A stretch of DNA of 64,000 nucleotides from JBEHWX01 sp048498995 (GCA_048498995.1 JBEHWX010000002.1:1-64000), one strand, 5' to 3'. Positions 36,645 through 46,004 are shown, counted from the stretch's first letter. Numbers and translations are program-made. The notes: generated by a model from the sequence alone, not told the origin.

Positions 36645-37997
36645 TCATCGCGATCGGGACCCCCGCGCAAGGTCGGCCTCGGCGCCGGGCGCGGCCGGAT
36701 CGGCGGCGTTCTCCCAGGCGACCACCGGGGCGATCGCGCCGGGGCGCTTGGCGAGCCAGTAGGGGGAATCGCTCAATCCTCCCTGAATCGTCACGTAGAT
36801 CGCCGGCGAGCTCACCCCCGGCTCCATCAACCACTGGCGGAAGTGAAGCGAGCCGATGAACTCCACGCGATAGGTTCCCTCGTTGAGCATCCGCTCCGGC
36901 AGGCGCGCGCGGAGCACCACGCGCCCCGGCTCCAGCACCGGCCAGCGGGATTCGACGCCGTCGGTATGGAACGACCAGAACATCAGCGCGCCATCCTCGC
37001 TGTAGACCGCGAAGCCGACGGTGAGCGCCGGATCGGACTGGCGCACCTCCATCTCCAGGTGGAGCCACGCCTCGGCGTCGTTGCTGATCGGCATCGGGAT
37101 CTCGTTCCCCTCCCGATCGGCCACGTACATCGCCAGCGGCGTGTAGTACTGGCTGTCGTACTCCGGCGTCTGCCGCTCCCAGCGGTTGGCCGAGTCCTCC
37201 CGGTAATCGCCGAAGATATACTCCTTGATCATCGCGCGGACATCGCGGCCGGTGTTCCGGACGGTGCCCCGCTCCAGGTAGATGGCGCAGTTGCAGAGCT
37301 GATCGACCGCGTTCATGTTGTGGCTGACGAAGAGGACCGTGCGCCCCCCCTTCCCCACCTCCTGCATCTTGCCGAGGCACTTGCGCTGGAACTCGGCGTC
37401 GCCGACGGCCAGCACCTCGTCGATGATCAGGATCTCCGGCTCCAGGTGCGCGGCCACGGCGAACGCCAGGCGCACGCGCATGCCGGAGGAGTAGAACTTC
37501 ACCGGCGTGTCGATGAACTTCTCGATGCCGGAGAACTCGACGATCTCGTCGAACTTCTTGTCGATCTCCGCGCGGGTCATCCCGAGGATGGTCCCGTTCA
37601 GGTAGGTGTTGTCACGTCCGGTGAGCTCCGGGTGGAAGCCGGTCCCGACCTCCAGCAGCGAGCTGACGGTGCCGTGAATCGTGATCCGTCCGGAAGTGGG
37701 CGCGGTGATGCGGGAGATGATCTTCAGGAGGGTGGACTTGCCGGCGCCGTTGCGGCCGATGATGCCGACCACGTCGCCGCGCGACACGTCGAAGCTCACG
37801 TCCTTGAGCGCCCAGAGGATGTTCTCCTCGTCGCGGTCGAAACGGGTCATCCCGCGAAGGCGACGGAAGTTGGTGACCGGGCGCATCACGGCCCCCTTCA
37901 CCGCCCCCATCAGCGTATCGGGGCGTTTCTGGCTGGAGCCGAGCCTGTAGCGCTTGCTCAGGCTCTCGACGCGTATGGCGATATCGGACATACCCAT
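36645..37997 (-). CDS. wzt: ABC exporter ATPase with glycan-binding domain (Wzt)
   Basis: A 450-residue ABC-2-type ATPase: Walker A GRNGAGKST (81-89), signature YSSGMRVRLAF (169-179), Walker B ILIIDE (189-194), and the H-loop SHNMNAVD. After the ATPase, residues about 265-430 form a beta-rich domain like the Wzt C-terminal carbohydrate-binding domain (for example EGTYRVEFIGSLHF). Such domains recognise the end modification of a finished O-polysaccharide and license export. Wzm is the next gene upstream. This makes an ABC-transporter-dependent pathway the main export route. Confidence 0.93.
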   Translation of the reverse strand: MGMSDIAIRVESLSKRYRLGSSQKRPDTLMGAVKGAVMRPVTNFRRLRGMTRFDRDEENILWALKDVSFDVSRGDVVGIIGRNGAGKSTLLKIISRITAPTSGRITIHGTVSSLLEVGTGFHPELTGRDNTYLNGTILGMTRAEIDKKFDEIVEFSGIEKFIDTPVKFYSSGMRVRLAFAVAAHLEPEILIIDEVLAVGDAEFQRKCLGKMQEVGKGGRTVLFVSHNMNAVDQLCNCAIYLERGTVRNTGRDVRAMIKEYIFGDYREDSANRWERQTPEYDSQYYTPLAMYVADREGNEIPMPISNDAEAWLHLEMEVRQSDPALTVGFAVYSEDGALMFWSFHTDGVESRWPVLEPGRVVLRARLPERMLNEGTYRVEFIGSLHFRQWLMEPGVSSPAIYVTIQGGLSDSPYWLAKRPGAIAPVVAWENAADPAAPGAEADLARGSRSR

Positions 37998-38155
37998 GGA
38001 GTGCGCGGAATGTAGATCACGACGTCATGACGACACGAGGCACGGACACTGCGAGGAACTCTTGCGAAGAACTCTGCGGAACGGGACGCGCGCCGGGTGC
38101 GCGGGCTCAATCGACGCCGAGAAGCGACGGGATCATCATCGCGGAGAGGACGATC

Positions 38156-38989
38156 TCAGGCCACGTCGGCGAAGCGGGACTCGAGCCGAGTGAAGTACAT
38201 GCTGCTGACGAGGAAGATGGCCACGGCCACCGCCGCGCCGATGCCGATCAGGTCCCACGGCATCGGCGTGGTCCCGAGAAGCGCCGCCCGGAATCCCTCG
38301 ATCACCCCGACCATCGGGTTCAGCGCGTAGAGCTCACGGTACTGAGCCGGCACCTTCGTGACCGAGTAGACCACCGGGGAAGCGTACATCATCAACTGGA
38401 TCAGGAACTGCAGCGCGAACTTCACGTCCCGATACTGCACCGCCAGGGCCGACAGGAACATGCCGAGGCCGCAGGCGGCCACGCACATGATCGCGATCAG
38501 CAGCGGCAGCACCAGGATGCCGACCGTCGGCACCCACTTGAAGATCGCCATCACGATCGCCAGCATCACCATCGAGATCGAGAAGTCGAGCAGCTTGGCC
38601 AGCGTCGGCGCCAGCGGAATGATCGGCCGGGGGAAGTAGATCTTCGAGAGGATCCCGGCGTTGGTGATCAGGCTGTTGCTCGAATCGACCAGCGCGTTGG
38701 AGAAATAGGTCCAGGGCACCAGCGCCGTCAGCGAGAAGAGCGCGTAGGGAACGCCGTTGGAATCGATCTTGGCCACCTTGCCGAAGACGATCGTGAAGAT
38801 CACCATCGTGAACAGCGGCTGGATGATCGCCCAGCCGACGCCGAGCGCGCTCTGCTGGTAGCGGATCCGGATATCGCGGAACACCAGGAAGTAGAGCAGG
38901 TCGCGGTAGTCGCGGAGCTCTCCCCAACGGGGAAATCCCCACCCTTCCCGGGCCTCGATGACGATCGTCTGTTCGTGAAAATCTTTCAT
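38156..38989 (-). CDS. wzm: ABC exporter permease (Wzm)
   Basis: A 277-residue ABC-2 permease with about six membrane spans. The N-terminal amphipathic segment RELLYF-type (DYRDLLYFLVFRDIRIRYQQSALGVGW) and the SPVVYSVTKVP loop are typical of Wzm. Pairs with Wzt to flip and export the lipid-linked glycan across the inner membrane. Its ATG overlaps the stop of the fcl-like gene upstream (ATGA). 158 bp separate it from wzt, including an imperfect 13/12-bp direct repeat (38051-38075). Confidence 0.93.
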   Translation of the reverse strand: MKDFHEQTIVIEAREGWGFPRWGELRDYRDLLYFLVFRDIRIRYQQSALGVGWAIIQPLFTMVIFTIVFGKVAKIDSNGVPYALFSLTALVPWTYFSNALVDSSNSLITNAGILSKIYFPRPIIPLAPTLAKLLDFSISMVMLAIVMAIFKWVPTVGILVLPLLIAIMCVAACGLGMFLSALAVQYRDVKFALQFLIQLMMYASPVVYSVTKVPAQYRELYALNPMVGVIEGFRAALLGTTPMPWDLIGIGAAVAVAIFLVSSMYFTRLESRFADVA

Positions 38990-39948
38990 GCGTTCTGGGG
39001 CGCCGTCGCCCTCCCGGTCAATTCCAACTGTCGCAGATACCAGTCATACGTGTCGCCGATCCCCGACTCCAGCGTGAAGCGGGGACGCCATCCGAGCGCG
39101 GAGAGCCGGCCGACATCCACCAGCTTGCGCGGCATGCCGTCCGGATACTCCGTGTTGAAGAAGATCTCTCCCCGGTAGCCGACGATCGAGGCGACGGTCT
39201 CGGCAAGCTCCCGGATGCTGGTGTCGACGCCGGTGCCGACGTTGACGATCTCGGAGCCGTCGTATCCCTCCATCAGGAAGAGCGCGGCGTCGGCGCAGTC
39301 GTCGACGTGCATCAGCTCGCGGCGCGCGTTGCCGGTTCCCCACACCTCCACCCGGTCGGCCCCCTCGGCCTTCGCCTGGTGGAACTTCCTCAGCAGCCCG
39401 GCCATCACGTGCGATCCCTTCGGATCGAAGTTGTCGCCGGGACCGTAGAGGTTTGTCGGCATGATCGAGATATAGTTGGTGCCGTACTGCTGGTTCATCG
39501 CCTCGCAGAGCTTCAGCCCTGCGATCTTGGCCACGGCGTACGGCTCGTTGGTCGGCTCGAGCGGGCCGGTGAGCAGGTACTCCTCCTTCATCGGCTGCGG
39601 GCAGGCCCGCGGATAGATGCAGGTCGACCCGAAGAAGAGAAGCTTCCGGACGCCGGCGCGGTAGGCCGAGGAGATCACGTTGTTCTGAATCTGGAGATTC
39701 AGGAGGATGAAGTCCGCCCGCTGCGTCGAGTTGGCCAGGATTCCTCCCACCTTCGCGGCGGCCAGGAACACGTACTCCGGGCGCTCCTCCTCGAAGAAGC
39801 GCTCCACCTGCTCCTGGCGCGTAAGGTCGAGCCCGGCGCGATCACGGAGGGCCAGGTTGTCGAAGCCGCGCGCCTCGAGGGCGCGGACCACGGCCGAGCC
39901 CACCATGCCGCGATGCCCGGCCACAAAGATCTTCGAGGTCTTCTCCAT
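38986..39948 (-). CDS. fcl: GDP-L-fucose synthase-like reductase/epimerase
   Basis: A 320-residue extended SDR of the Fcl/WcaG type: VAGHRGMVGSAVV (9-21) for NADP, catalytic Y137-x3-K141 (YAVAK), and NLYGPGDNFDP (166-176). Fcl epimerises and reduces GDP-4-keto-6-deoxymannose to GDP-L-fucose. Because the ColD-like dehydratase lies directly upstream, the alternative is GDP-colitose synthase (ColC), a homologue acting on the 3-deoxygenated intermediate. Sequence motifs look more like Fcl; both may be served. Overlaps wzm by 4 bp. Confidence 0.85.
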   Translation of the reverse strand: MEKTSKIFVAGHRGMVGSAVVRALEARGFDNLALRDRAGLDLTRQEQVERFFEEERPEYVFLAAAKVGGILANSTQRADFILLNLQIQNNVISSAYRAGVRKLLFFGSTCIYPRACPQPMKEEYLLTGPLEPTNEPYAVAKIAGLKLCEAMNQQYGTNYISIMPTNLYGPGDNFDPKGSHVMAGLLRKFHQAKAEGADRVEVWGTGNARRELMHVDDCADAALFLMEGYDGSEIVNVGTGVDTSIRELAETVASIVGYRGEIFFNTEYPDGMPRKLVDVGRLSALGWRPRFTLESGIGDTYDWYLRQLELTGRATAPQNA

Positions 39949-39969
39949 CTCGGATTGCTCCAGCGCCGG

Positions 39970-41184
39970 TTACGAGAAGAACTCCACCAGCCGGTCGGTC
40001 ACGTAGGCAACGTCCTCGGCGGTCATTCCCTGATGGTTCGGCAGGTAGAGTCCGTTGAAATGGATCTTGTCGGCGTTCGGCAGCTCCATGCAGCGGATCT
40101 TGTCGCGATAGAGGTCGAAGTAGGGATGTCGGCTCAGGTTGCCGGCCACCAGCGGACGGCACTCGATGCCGTTGTCGGAGAGGAAGGCGAACAGATCGCG
40201 GCGCTTGTAGCCGGGATCGGTGATGTAGAAGCCGAAGGAGAAGTTCGAGTTCCAGGCCAGCTCCGGATCGGCCGGCTCCTGGATCTGGATCTTGTCGAGG
40301 ATCGGGGCCACGCCGGCGCGATAGAGCTCCAGGTTGGCGCGGCGGCGCTCGATGAAGCCGTCGATCTTCTCCATCTGATGCAGCCCGAAGGCGGCGTTGA
40401 TCTCCCCGGGACGGACGTTGAAGCCGATATCCCAGAAGAGGAAGCGGTCGTCGTCGGCGCCGTAGGTCTCCATGATCTCGCGGCGCTCCTCCGGCTCGAA
40501 CTCGCGGACCCAGCCGTGGGCGCGCTGCGACTTGGAGATGCGGTAATCCATGTCGGACTTCGTGCAGACCATTCCCCCCTCGATCGTGGAGATATGATGG
40601 GCGAACATGAAGCTGAAGGAGCTGGCGGCGCCGAAGTTGCCGACCCTGGTGCCGTTCCACCGGGCGCCGTGCGACTCGCAGCAGTCCTCGAGCAGGATCA
40701 GGTCGTGCTCGCGCGCGAACGCGGTGATCGCGTCCATGTCGCACGGGTTGCCGAGCAGGTGCACCACGAAGATCGCGCGGGTCCGCTCGGTGAGCGCGGC
40801 GCGGCAGGATTCCAGATCGATATTGAACGTGCGGGGATCGACGTCGCAGAGCACCGGCTTGAGCCCGAGCTGCATCACCGGGAAGAGCGTGGTCGACCAG
40901 GTGACCGCCGGAATCAGCACCTCGTCCCCATCCTCGAGGGCGTAGGGGCCGCGGCGGCTCCGGAGCATGCCGATCATCACCAGGTTGGCGGAGCTGCCGG
41001 AGTTGACGAACACGGAGTGTCCGGAGCCCTGCCAGGAGTTCCAGGACGATTCGAAGCGGCGGCACTTCTCCCCCATCACCACCATGGTGCTGTTGAGGGA
41101 ATCGAGAGCCTCGGCGATCTCATCGGCGCCGAAGGAAGGCTCCTGAAGCTTGACGATCCGGCGTTCGGCTGTGTCGTTCTGCAT
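39970..41184 (-). CDS. colD: GDP-4-keto-6-deoxymannose 3-dehydratase-like (ColD type)
   Basis: A 404-residue DegT/DnrJ-fold PLP protein. The position of the PLP lysine is occupied by histidine: the segment SFMFAHHISTIEGG (191-204) has H196 where aminotransferases have Lys. That substitution is the known hallmark of ColD and RfbH/E1-type 3-dehydratases, which use PMP to remove the 3-hydroxyl of a 4-keto-6-deoxy sugar. The neighbours gmd and an fcl/colC-like gene supply GDP-4-keto-6-deoxymannose and the final reduction. I therefore infer a GDP-3,6-dideoxyhexose such as GDP-colitose. A dTDP- or CDP-linked substrate is less likely from context. Confidence 0.85.
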   Translation of the reverse strand: MQNDTAERRIVKLQEPSFGADEIAEALDSLNSTMVVMGEKCRRFESSWNSWQGSGHSVFVNSGSSANLVMIGMLRSRRGPYALEDGDEVLIPAVTWSTTLFPVMQLGLKPVLCDVDPRTFNIDLESCRAALTERTRAIFVVHLLGNPCDMDAITAFAREHDLILLEDCCESHGARWNGTRVGNFGAASSFSFMFAHHISTIEGGMVCTKSDMDYRISKSQRAHGWVREFEPEERREIMETYGADDDRFLFWDIGFNVRPGEINAAFGLHQMEKIDGFIERRRANLELYRAGVAPILDKIQIQEPADPELAWNSNFSFGFYITDPGYKRRDLFAFLSDNGIECRPLVAGNLSRHPYFDLYRDKIRCMELPNADKIHFNGLYLPNHQGMTAEDVAYVTDRLVEFFS

Positions 41185-41280
41185 ATCGGTTGATGGATCC
41201 TGATTCGCGTGCGTTACGATAGTCTCTTGCTCGACCTCCCGAGGAATGCCTCGCGGAACGGCCTCCGTTACCGGAGAGTC

Positions 41281-41380
41281 ATCCGGCTCGCCGTCATCCG
41301 GCTGGCCGATACCCGGCTGGCCGATACCCGGCTCGCCGATACCCGGCTGGCCGTCATCCGGCTCGCGGATATCCTGCTCA
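41281..41380. repeat. Six to seven 15-bp tandem repeats ending on the gmd stop codon
   Basis: Units of ATCCGGCTCGCCGTC type: 41281-41295, 41296-41310, 41311-41325, 41326-41340, 41341-41355, 41356-41370, and a degenerate partial copy that reaches the gmd stop codon (41378-41380). Variation is at fixed places: A(T/C)CCGGCT(C/G)GCCG(T/A)(C/T). On the minus strand the array begins at the gmd stop and fills half of the gap to the ColD-like gene. Confidence 0.95.
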
Positions 41381-42394
41381 GTGCTCCCGCTCGACGGCGA
41401 CCTTGCCGCTCATCTGATGCTCGAGCGACTCGATGTCCGCCTCGACCATGATCTTGACGAGCTCCTTGAACTTCACCTTCGGCTCCCAGCCGAGGTTGGC
41501 CTTGGCCTTGGAGGAGTCGCCGATCAGCAGGTCCACCTCGGCCGGACGGAAATAGCGGGGATCGATCTCGACATACTGCCGCCAGTCGAGCCCGACCAGG
41601 GAGAATGCCTCCTCGACGAACTCCCGCACCGAGTGGGTCTCGCCGGTGGCGATCACGTAATCGTCGGCCTCCTGCTGCTGCATCATCATCCACATCGCCT
41701 CGACGTAATCGGGGGCGTAGCCCCAGTCGCGCTTGGCCTCGAGGTTGCCGAGGTAGAGCTTCTTCTGGAGCCCGGCCTTGATGCGGGCCACCGCGCGGGT
41801 CACCTTCCGGGTCACGAACGTTTCGCCGCGGCGCGGGCTCTCGTGATTGAACAGGATGCCGTTGCAGGCGAACATCCCGTAGCTCTCCCGGTAGTTCTTG
41901 GTGATCCAGTAGGCGTAGACCTTCGCGCAGCCGTAGGGGGAGCGCGGGTAGAACGGGGTCTCCTCGTTCTGCGGCACCGCCTGCACCATGCCGTACATCT
42001 CGCTGGAGGATGCCTGGTAGATCTTGGTCGGGATGCCGGTCTCCCGGATCGCCTCCAACAGACGGACGGAGCCGACGCCGGTGATCTCGGCGGTATACTC
42101 CGGGATATCGAACGAGACCCGGACGTGGCTCTGCGCGCCGAGGTTGTAGATCTCCTCCGGCTGCACCTCGCGAAGCAGGCGGTTGAGCGACGAGGAGTCG
42201 TTCAGATCGCCGTACAGGAGCTTCAGGCGGACGCCCCGCTCGTGCGGGTCCTGGAAGATGTGATCGATCCGCCCGGTGTTGAAGGAGCTGGAGCGGCGGA
42301 TGATGCCGTAGACTTCATACCCCTTGGCCAGCAGAAGCTCGGCCAGATAGGAGCCGTCCTGTCCGGTGATACCGGTGATGAGCGCTTTCTTCAT
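41378..42394 (-). CDS. gmd: GDP-mannose 4,6-dehydratase
   Basis: A 338-residue SDR with the Gmd pattern: KKALITGITGQDGSYLAELLL at the start, RRSSSFNTGRIDHIF, NLGAQSHVRVSFDIPEYTA, catalytic YGCAK, and FNHESPRRGETFVTRKVTRA. It converts GDP-D-mannose to GDP-4-keto-6-deoxy-D-mannose, the branch point for GDP-fucose and GDP-colitose. ATG 42394 opens MKKALITG; upstream in-frame starts overlap the preceding gene. Supplies substrate for the ColD- and Fcl-like enzymes that follow. No manC or manB is in the window. Confidence 0.95.
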   Translation of the reverse strand: MKKALITGITGQDGSYLAELLLAKGYEVYGIIRRSSSFNTGRIDHIFQDPHERGVRLKLLYGDLNDSSSLNRLLREVQPEEIYNLGAQSHVRVSFDIPEYTAEITGVGSVRLLEAIRETGIPTKIYQASSSEMYGMVQAVPQNEETPFYPRSPYGCAKVYAYWITKNYRESYGMFACNGILFNHESPRRGETFVTRKVTRAVARIKAGLQKKLYLGNLEAKRDWGYAPDYVEAMWMMMQQQEADDYVIATGETHSVREFVEEAFSLVGLDWRQYVEIDPRYFRPAEVDLLIGDSSKAKANLGWEPKVKFKELVKIMVEADIESLEHQMSGKVAVEREH

Positions 42395-42402
42395 AGAGTG
42401 AG

Positions 42403-43365
42403 TCACAGACTTTCGACCATCTGTCGGCGGAACCATGCGACGAACTTTTCGACGCCGGCCTCGATCGGCGTGGTCGGCGCGTAGCCGAGCCCGCGGGCCT
42501 CGGTGATATCGGCGAAGGTGATATTGACATCCCCCTGCTGCATCGGCAGCTGCTCGACGAGCGGCTGGCGGCCGAGCGCGGCGGAGATCAGATCGATCAA
42601 CTGACGGAGCGTCGTGGTGCGGGACTCGCCGATATTCAGAATCCGGTACCCCTCGAAGTTCCGGGCGATCGCGATGATACCCTGCACCACGTCGCCGACG
42701 TAGGTGTAGTCGCGCGCGGTGGAGCCGTCGCCGAACATCGGCACCCGCTCACCGTCGGCGATCATCCGGGCAAACTTGTGAATCGCCATCTCCGGACGCT
42801 GCCGCGGGCCGTACGCGGTGAAGAACCGGAGGCAGGCCGCCTCGATCCCGAACAGATGGAAATAGGTATGGCAGAGAAGCTCGCCGGCCTTCTTGGTCGC
42901 CGCGTACGGGCTGATCGGCCGGTCCACGTTGTCGGACTCGCGGAACGGCACATCGGGATTGTTCCCGTAGACCGAGCTGGAGCTGGCAAAGAGCAGCCGC
43001 TTCACCCCGACCCGCCGCATCGCCTCCAGCAGCACCGTGGTTCCCTCCACGTTCACCGACTGGTAGAGCAGCGGATCCTGGATCGACGGGCGGACCCCGG
43101 CGCGGGCGGCAAGATGGACCACGGTATCGACGCCGTCGGAGAGCAGCTCGGTCATCAGCGCCAGATCGCGGATATCCCCCTCGACCAGGCGGAACCGGCC
43201 GTTATCGAGCGCCCCCTCGATGTTCCGGCGCTTGACGGCCGGATCGTAGAAGTCGTCGAAGTTGTCGAGGCCGATCACCTCGACGCCGTCGGCCAGAAGC
43301 GCGTCGACGAGATTCGACCCGATGAAGCCGGCGGCACCGGTGACCAGATATTTCTTCGGTTCCAT
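42403..43365 (-). CDS. UDP-glucuronate/UDP-GlcNAc 4-epimerase-like SDR
   Basis: A 320-residue extended SDR. YLVTGAAGFIGSNLVDALLA is the NAD motif; LDNFDDFYDPAVKRRNIE shortly after is typical of UDP-glucuronate 4-epimerases; SSSSVYG, YAATK and FFTAYGPRQRPEMAI complete the active site. ATG 43365 (MEPKKYLVTG) is preferred over ATG 43398. Probably yields UDP-galacturonate or a related sugar. It lies 8 bp upstream of gmd. Confidence 0.85.
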   Translation of the reverse strand: MEPKKYLVTGAAGFIGSNLVDALLADGVEVIGLDNFDDFYDPAVKRRNIEGALDNGRFRLVEGDIRDLALMTELLSDGVDTVVHLAARAGVRPSIQDPLLYQSVNVEGTTVLLEAMRRVGVKRLLFASSSSVYGNNPDVPFRESDNVDRPISPYAATKKAGELLCHTYFHLFGIEAACLRFFTAYGPRQRPEMAIHKFARMIADGERVPMFGDGSTARDYTYVGDVVQGIIAIARNFEGYRILNIGESRTTTLRQLIDLISAALGRQPLVEQLPMQQGDVNITFADITEARGLGYAPTTPIEAGVEKFVAWFRRQMVESL

Positions 43366-43787
43366 GATCGAGCTCAAGCGAGTTCCTTCACACACCAATC
43401 GATTCCGACCGGCGAATCACACACACGGCATCGGGCTCCCTGCTCGGGACGGGGCACGGCCCACCCGGGCGTCCGCTGCCCGGGCGTCCGCTCCGCGCGG
43501 CGAGCGCCGGAGAAGCGCGGTCGAGGGAGAAAGGACTGTCCGACAGGACGGTCCGCCGGAATCCGGCGGCCGGGGGAAGGGAGTGCGCCCGTGAAGCGCC
43601 AACAACGGAATACGGGACCCCGAACTTACGAAATAGCCGCCGAACGGCAGCCCCCTCGATCGGGCGCGTCCGAAAGGAAGGGAAGGCCCCGACGGGCCGC
43701 CACGGAAACCTCCGGAGAACGGGACGGAGCGTCCCGGTCGAGCCGAGGCACCTCCCTGGGAAGCGACGGGCCGGGCGCCGGCGTCCC
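43366..43787. other. Gap with a two-copy 15-bp repeat, no gene seen
   Basis: 422 bp between two minus-strand genes with no supported gene. CCCGGGCGTCCGCTG (43464-43478) is followed by CCCGGGCGTCCGCTC (43479-43493). The remainder is GC-rich without a clear hairpin plus U-run. An internal promoter for the epimerase-gmd-colD-fcl-wzm-wzt set would be expected here. Confidence 0.6.
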
Positions 43788-44636
43788 TCAGTTCTTCCGG
43801 TAGGCCACCAGACAGCTTCCGCCGAACGGGATGGAGCGGCCGCGGGCCAGCTGCTGGCGCTCCCTGGCGAGCAGGCGATCCAGCACCGCCCCGGCGCTCC
43901 CTCCGCCGGCATGCTCCGACTGCGTGTTCTCGGCCGAGACGCGGTAGAGGCGGAGCAGCGACGGGATGGTGCGCAGCAGAAAGATCGGCAGCGGCAGCGG
44001 CTGGAAGAAGTAGGTAGAGAACTCGCCGGTGAACCCGGCGGCGCGGAACACGCGATCCAGGCGCTTGAGCGTGTAGCGACGGTAGTGGCCGGCGTAATCG
44101 TCCTCGGCCGACCAGAGCAGGTTGTAGGCCGGCACCGCCAGATAGATCCGCCCCCCCGGCATCAGATAGGCGTGAAGGCTCCGGAGGAATCCCTCGTCGT
44201 CCTCGATATGCTCCAGTACGTCGAACAGCCCCGCGGCCGGCAGGCTTCCACGGAGGAACCCGGCATCCTCGAGCGTCGAGCAGATCACGGTCTCGATGCC
44301 ACGGACGCGGGCGTTGCGCGCCCCCTCCATCCCCGGCTCGAGCAGCGCCACGTCGAACCCTCCGCGGCGCAGCGCGTTGGCCACCACGCCGTTGCCCCCG
44401 CCGATGTCGAAGATCGTCCCGGAGGGAGGAAAGCGCCGGACCACCTCGGTGATGCAGGCATTGCGATGCGTGAACCAGAAGGAGGCATCCTCGATCGCGA
44501 AGCAGTCCTCATTCCCCTCGGAGGGATAGGAGATCGTCGAGGAATCGATCGAACACCAGATCCCCTCCTCATTCAACCGCAGATTCGGCGCGATGCCCGC
44601 TAAATCGACCATGATACTCCAGTCCCGTTGCTGCAT
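43788..44636 (-). CDS. Class I SAM-dependent methyltransferase
   Basis: A 282-residue methyltransferase of the UbiE/Methyltransf_11-12 type. Motif I is IFDIGGGNGVVANAL, followed by DVALLEPGMEGARNA, FDVLEHIEDDEGFL with the acidic post-motif, and LMPGGRIYLAVPAY. C-terminal residues include a hydrophobic stretch (PLPLPIFLLRTIPSLL) that may contact membrane or lipid-linked substrate. In this context it could methylate a sugar hydroxyl or the chain terminus. Confidence 0.82.
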   Translation of the reverse strand: MQQRDWSIMVDLAGIAPNLRLNEEGIWCSIDSSTISYPSEGNEDCFAIEDASFWFTHRNACITEVVRRFPPSGTIFDIGGGNGVVANALRRGGFDVALLEPGMEGARNARVRGIETVICSTLEDAGFLRGSLPAAGLFDVLEHIEDDEGFLRSLHAYLMPGGRIYLAVPAYNLLWSAEDDYAGHYRRYTLKRLDRVFRAAGFTGEFSTYFFQPLPLPIFLLRTIPSLLRLYRVSAENTQSEHAGGGSAGAVLDRLLARERQQLARGRSIPFGGSCLVAYRKN

Positions 44637-44730
44637 GTCTGAATACGATCATCCGCCTCCCGGCGATCTTCCACTCCCCCGCGCACGTCCGCATCGCGGC
44701 GCACTTCCGCGCTCCGTGGCTCTTCCGGGC

Positions 44731-45880
44731 TCAGGCGTGCACGGCGGCGAACGCCTGCGCGGTCTCCACCACGCGCGCCTGCTCCTGGTCTGAGAGGCTG
44801 TTGTAGAACGGGAGGCGCACCAGCCGGTCGCTGACCGACTCGGTCACCGGGCAGTCGTAGCCCATGTGGCTCCAGCGCTCCGCGTACTCCGAGCGGTGCA
44901 GCGGCAGGTAATGGAACACCGAGATCACGTCGTGCGCCTTCAGATGGGCGATGAACGCCTGGCGCGTCTCCAGATCCGGCATCAGCAGATAGAACATGTG
45001 ATAGGCCTGATCGCACTCCGGCGGGACGATCGGCATGCGGACGCCGTTGGTCTGCGCCCAGTCGGCGAGGCTCGCGTTGTACTGCTCCCAGATCTGGCGG
45101 CGGCGCGTCTGCACACGCTCCCGCTCCTCGAGCTGCGCGTAGAGGAACGCGGCCAGCAGATCGGAGATGAGGTAGCTGGAGCCGACATCGACCCAGGAAT
45201 ACTTGTCCACCTGGCCGCGGAAGAAGCGGCTCCGGTTGGTCCCCTTCTCCCGGATGATCTCCGCCCGCTCCACGTAGGCCGGGTCGTTGATCAGGAGCGC
45301 CCCCCCCCTCGCCGCAGGAGAAGTTCTTGGTTTCGTGGAAGCTCTGGGTGGCCATCGCGCCGAAGGTGCCGAGATACTTCCCCTTGTAGCGGCCGAACAG
45401 GCCGTGGGCGTTGTCCTCCACCACGGGGATGCCGTGGCGCCGCGAGATCTCCATGATGCCGTCCATCTCGCAGCCGACGCCGGCGTAATGCACCGGGACG
45501 ATCGCCTTGGTGCGGGGGGTCACCAGCTCCTCCAGCCGCGACTCGTCCATGTTGAGCGTGTCCGGACGGATGTCGGCGAAGACCGGCACGGCGCCGCGGA
45601 GCACGAACGCGTTGATGGTCGAGACGAAGGTGAACGACGGGACGATCACCTCGTCCCCAGGCTGGATGTCGAGCAGGAGCGCGGCCATTTCGAGCGCGTG
45701 CGTGCAGGAGGTGGTCATCAGCGCCTTGGCCACGCCGAGCTCCTGCTCGAAGAGCCCGTGGCACTTCTTGGTGAACGTTCCGTCGCCGGAGATATGGCCG
45801 AGCGCAATGGCATCGGCCATGTACCGCGTCTCGCTGCCGAGGAAGCTCGGCTTGTTGAAGGGGATTCTGCTCGTTTCCAT
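44731..45880 (-). pseudogene. wecE: dTDP-4-amino-4,6-dideoxyhexose transaminase, frameshifted
   Basis: A WecE-type DegT/DnrJ aminotransferase broken into two frames. The N-terminal frame (from ATG 45880) runs MVPFNKPSF-like IPFNKPSFLGSETRYM through the PLP site SFHETKNFSCGEGG (Lys185), then loses sense. The C-terminal frame (to 44731) resumes with the family's ALLINDPAYVERAEIIREKG. The switch falls in a run of nine G (plus-strand C 45300-45308); eight G would restore the conserved GEGGALLINDP and give 382 residues, close to the usual WecE length. Either a sequencing or assembly slip, a fixed mutation, or a phase-variable tract. RfbB, upstream, makes the expected substrate; the product would be dTDP-Fuc4N or similar. 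Confidence 0.9.
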
Positions 45881-46004
45881 AGTTGACACCGCTTCCAGCA
45901 AGTATGAGTTACGGCCGGTCGCAACGACCGCCAGGCGCTCCATCATCATGATATCGATCGCACGCCGACCGACGCGTCCGTCCCCGCCGACCGCCAGACC
46001 TCCG

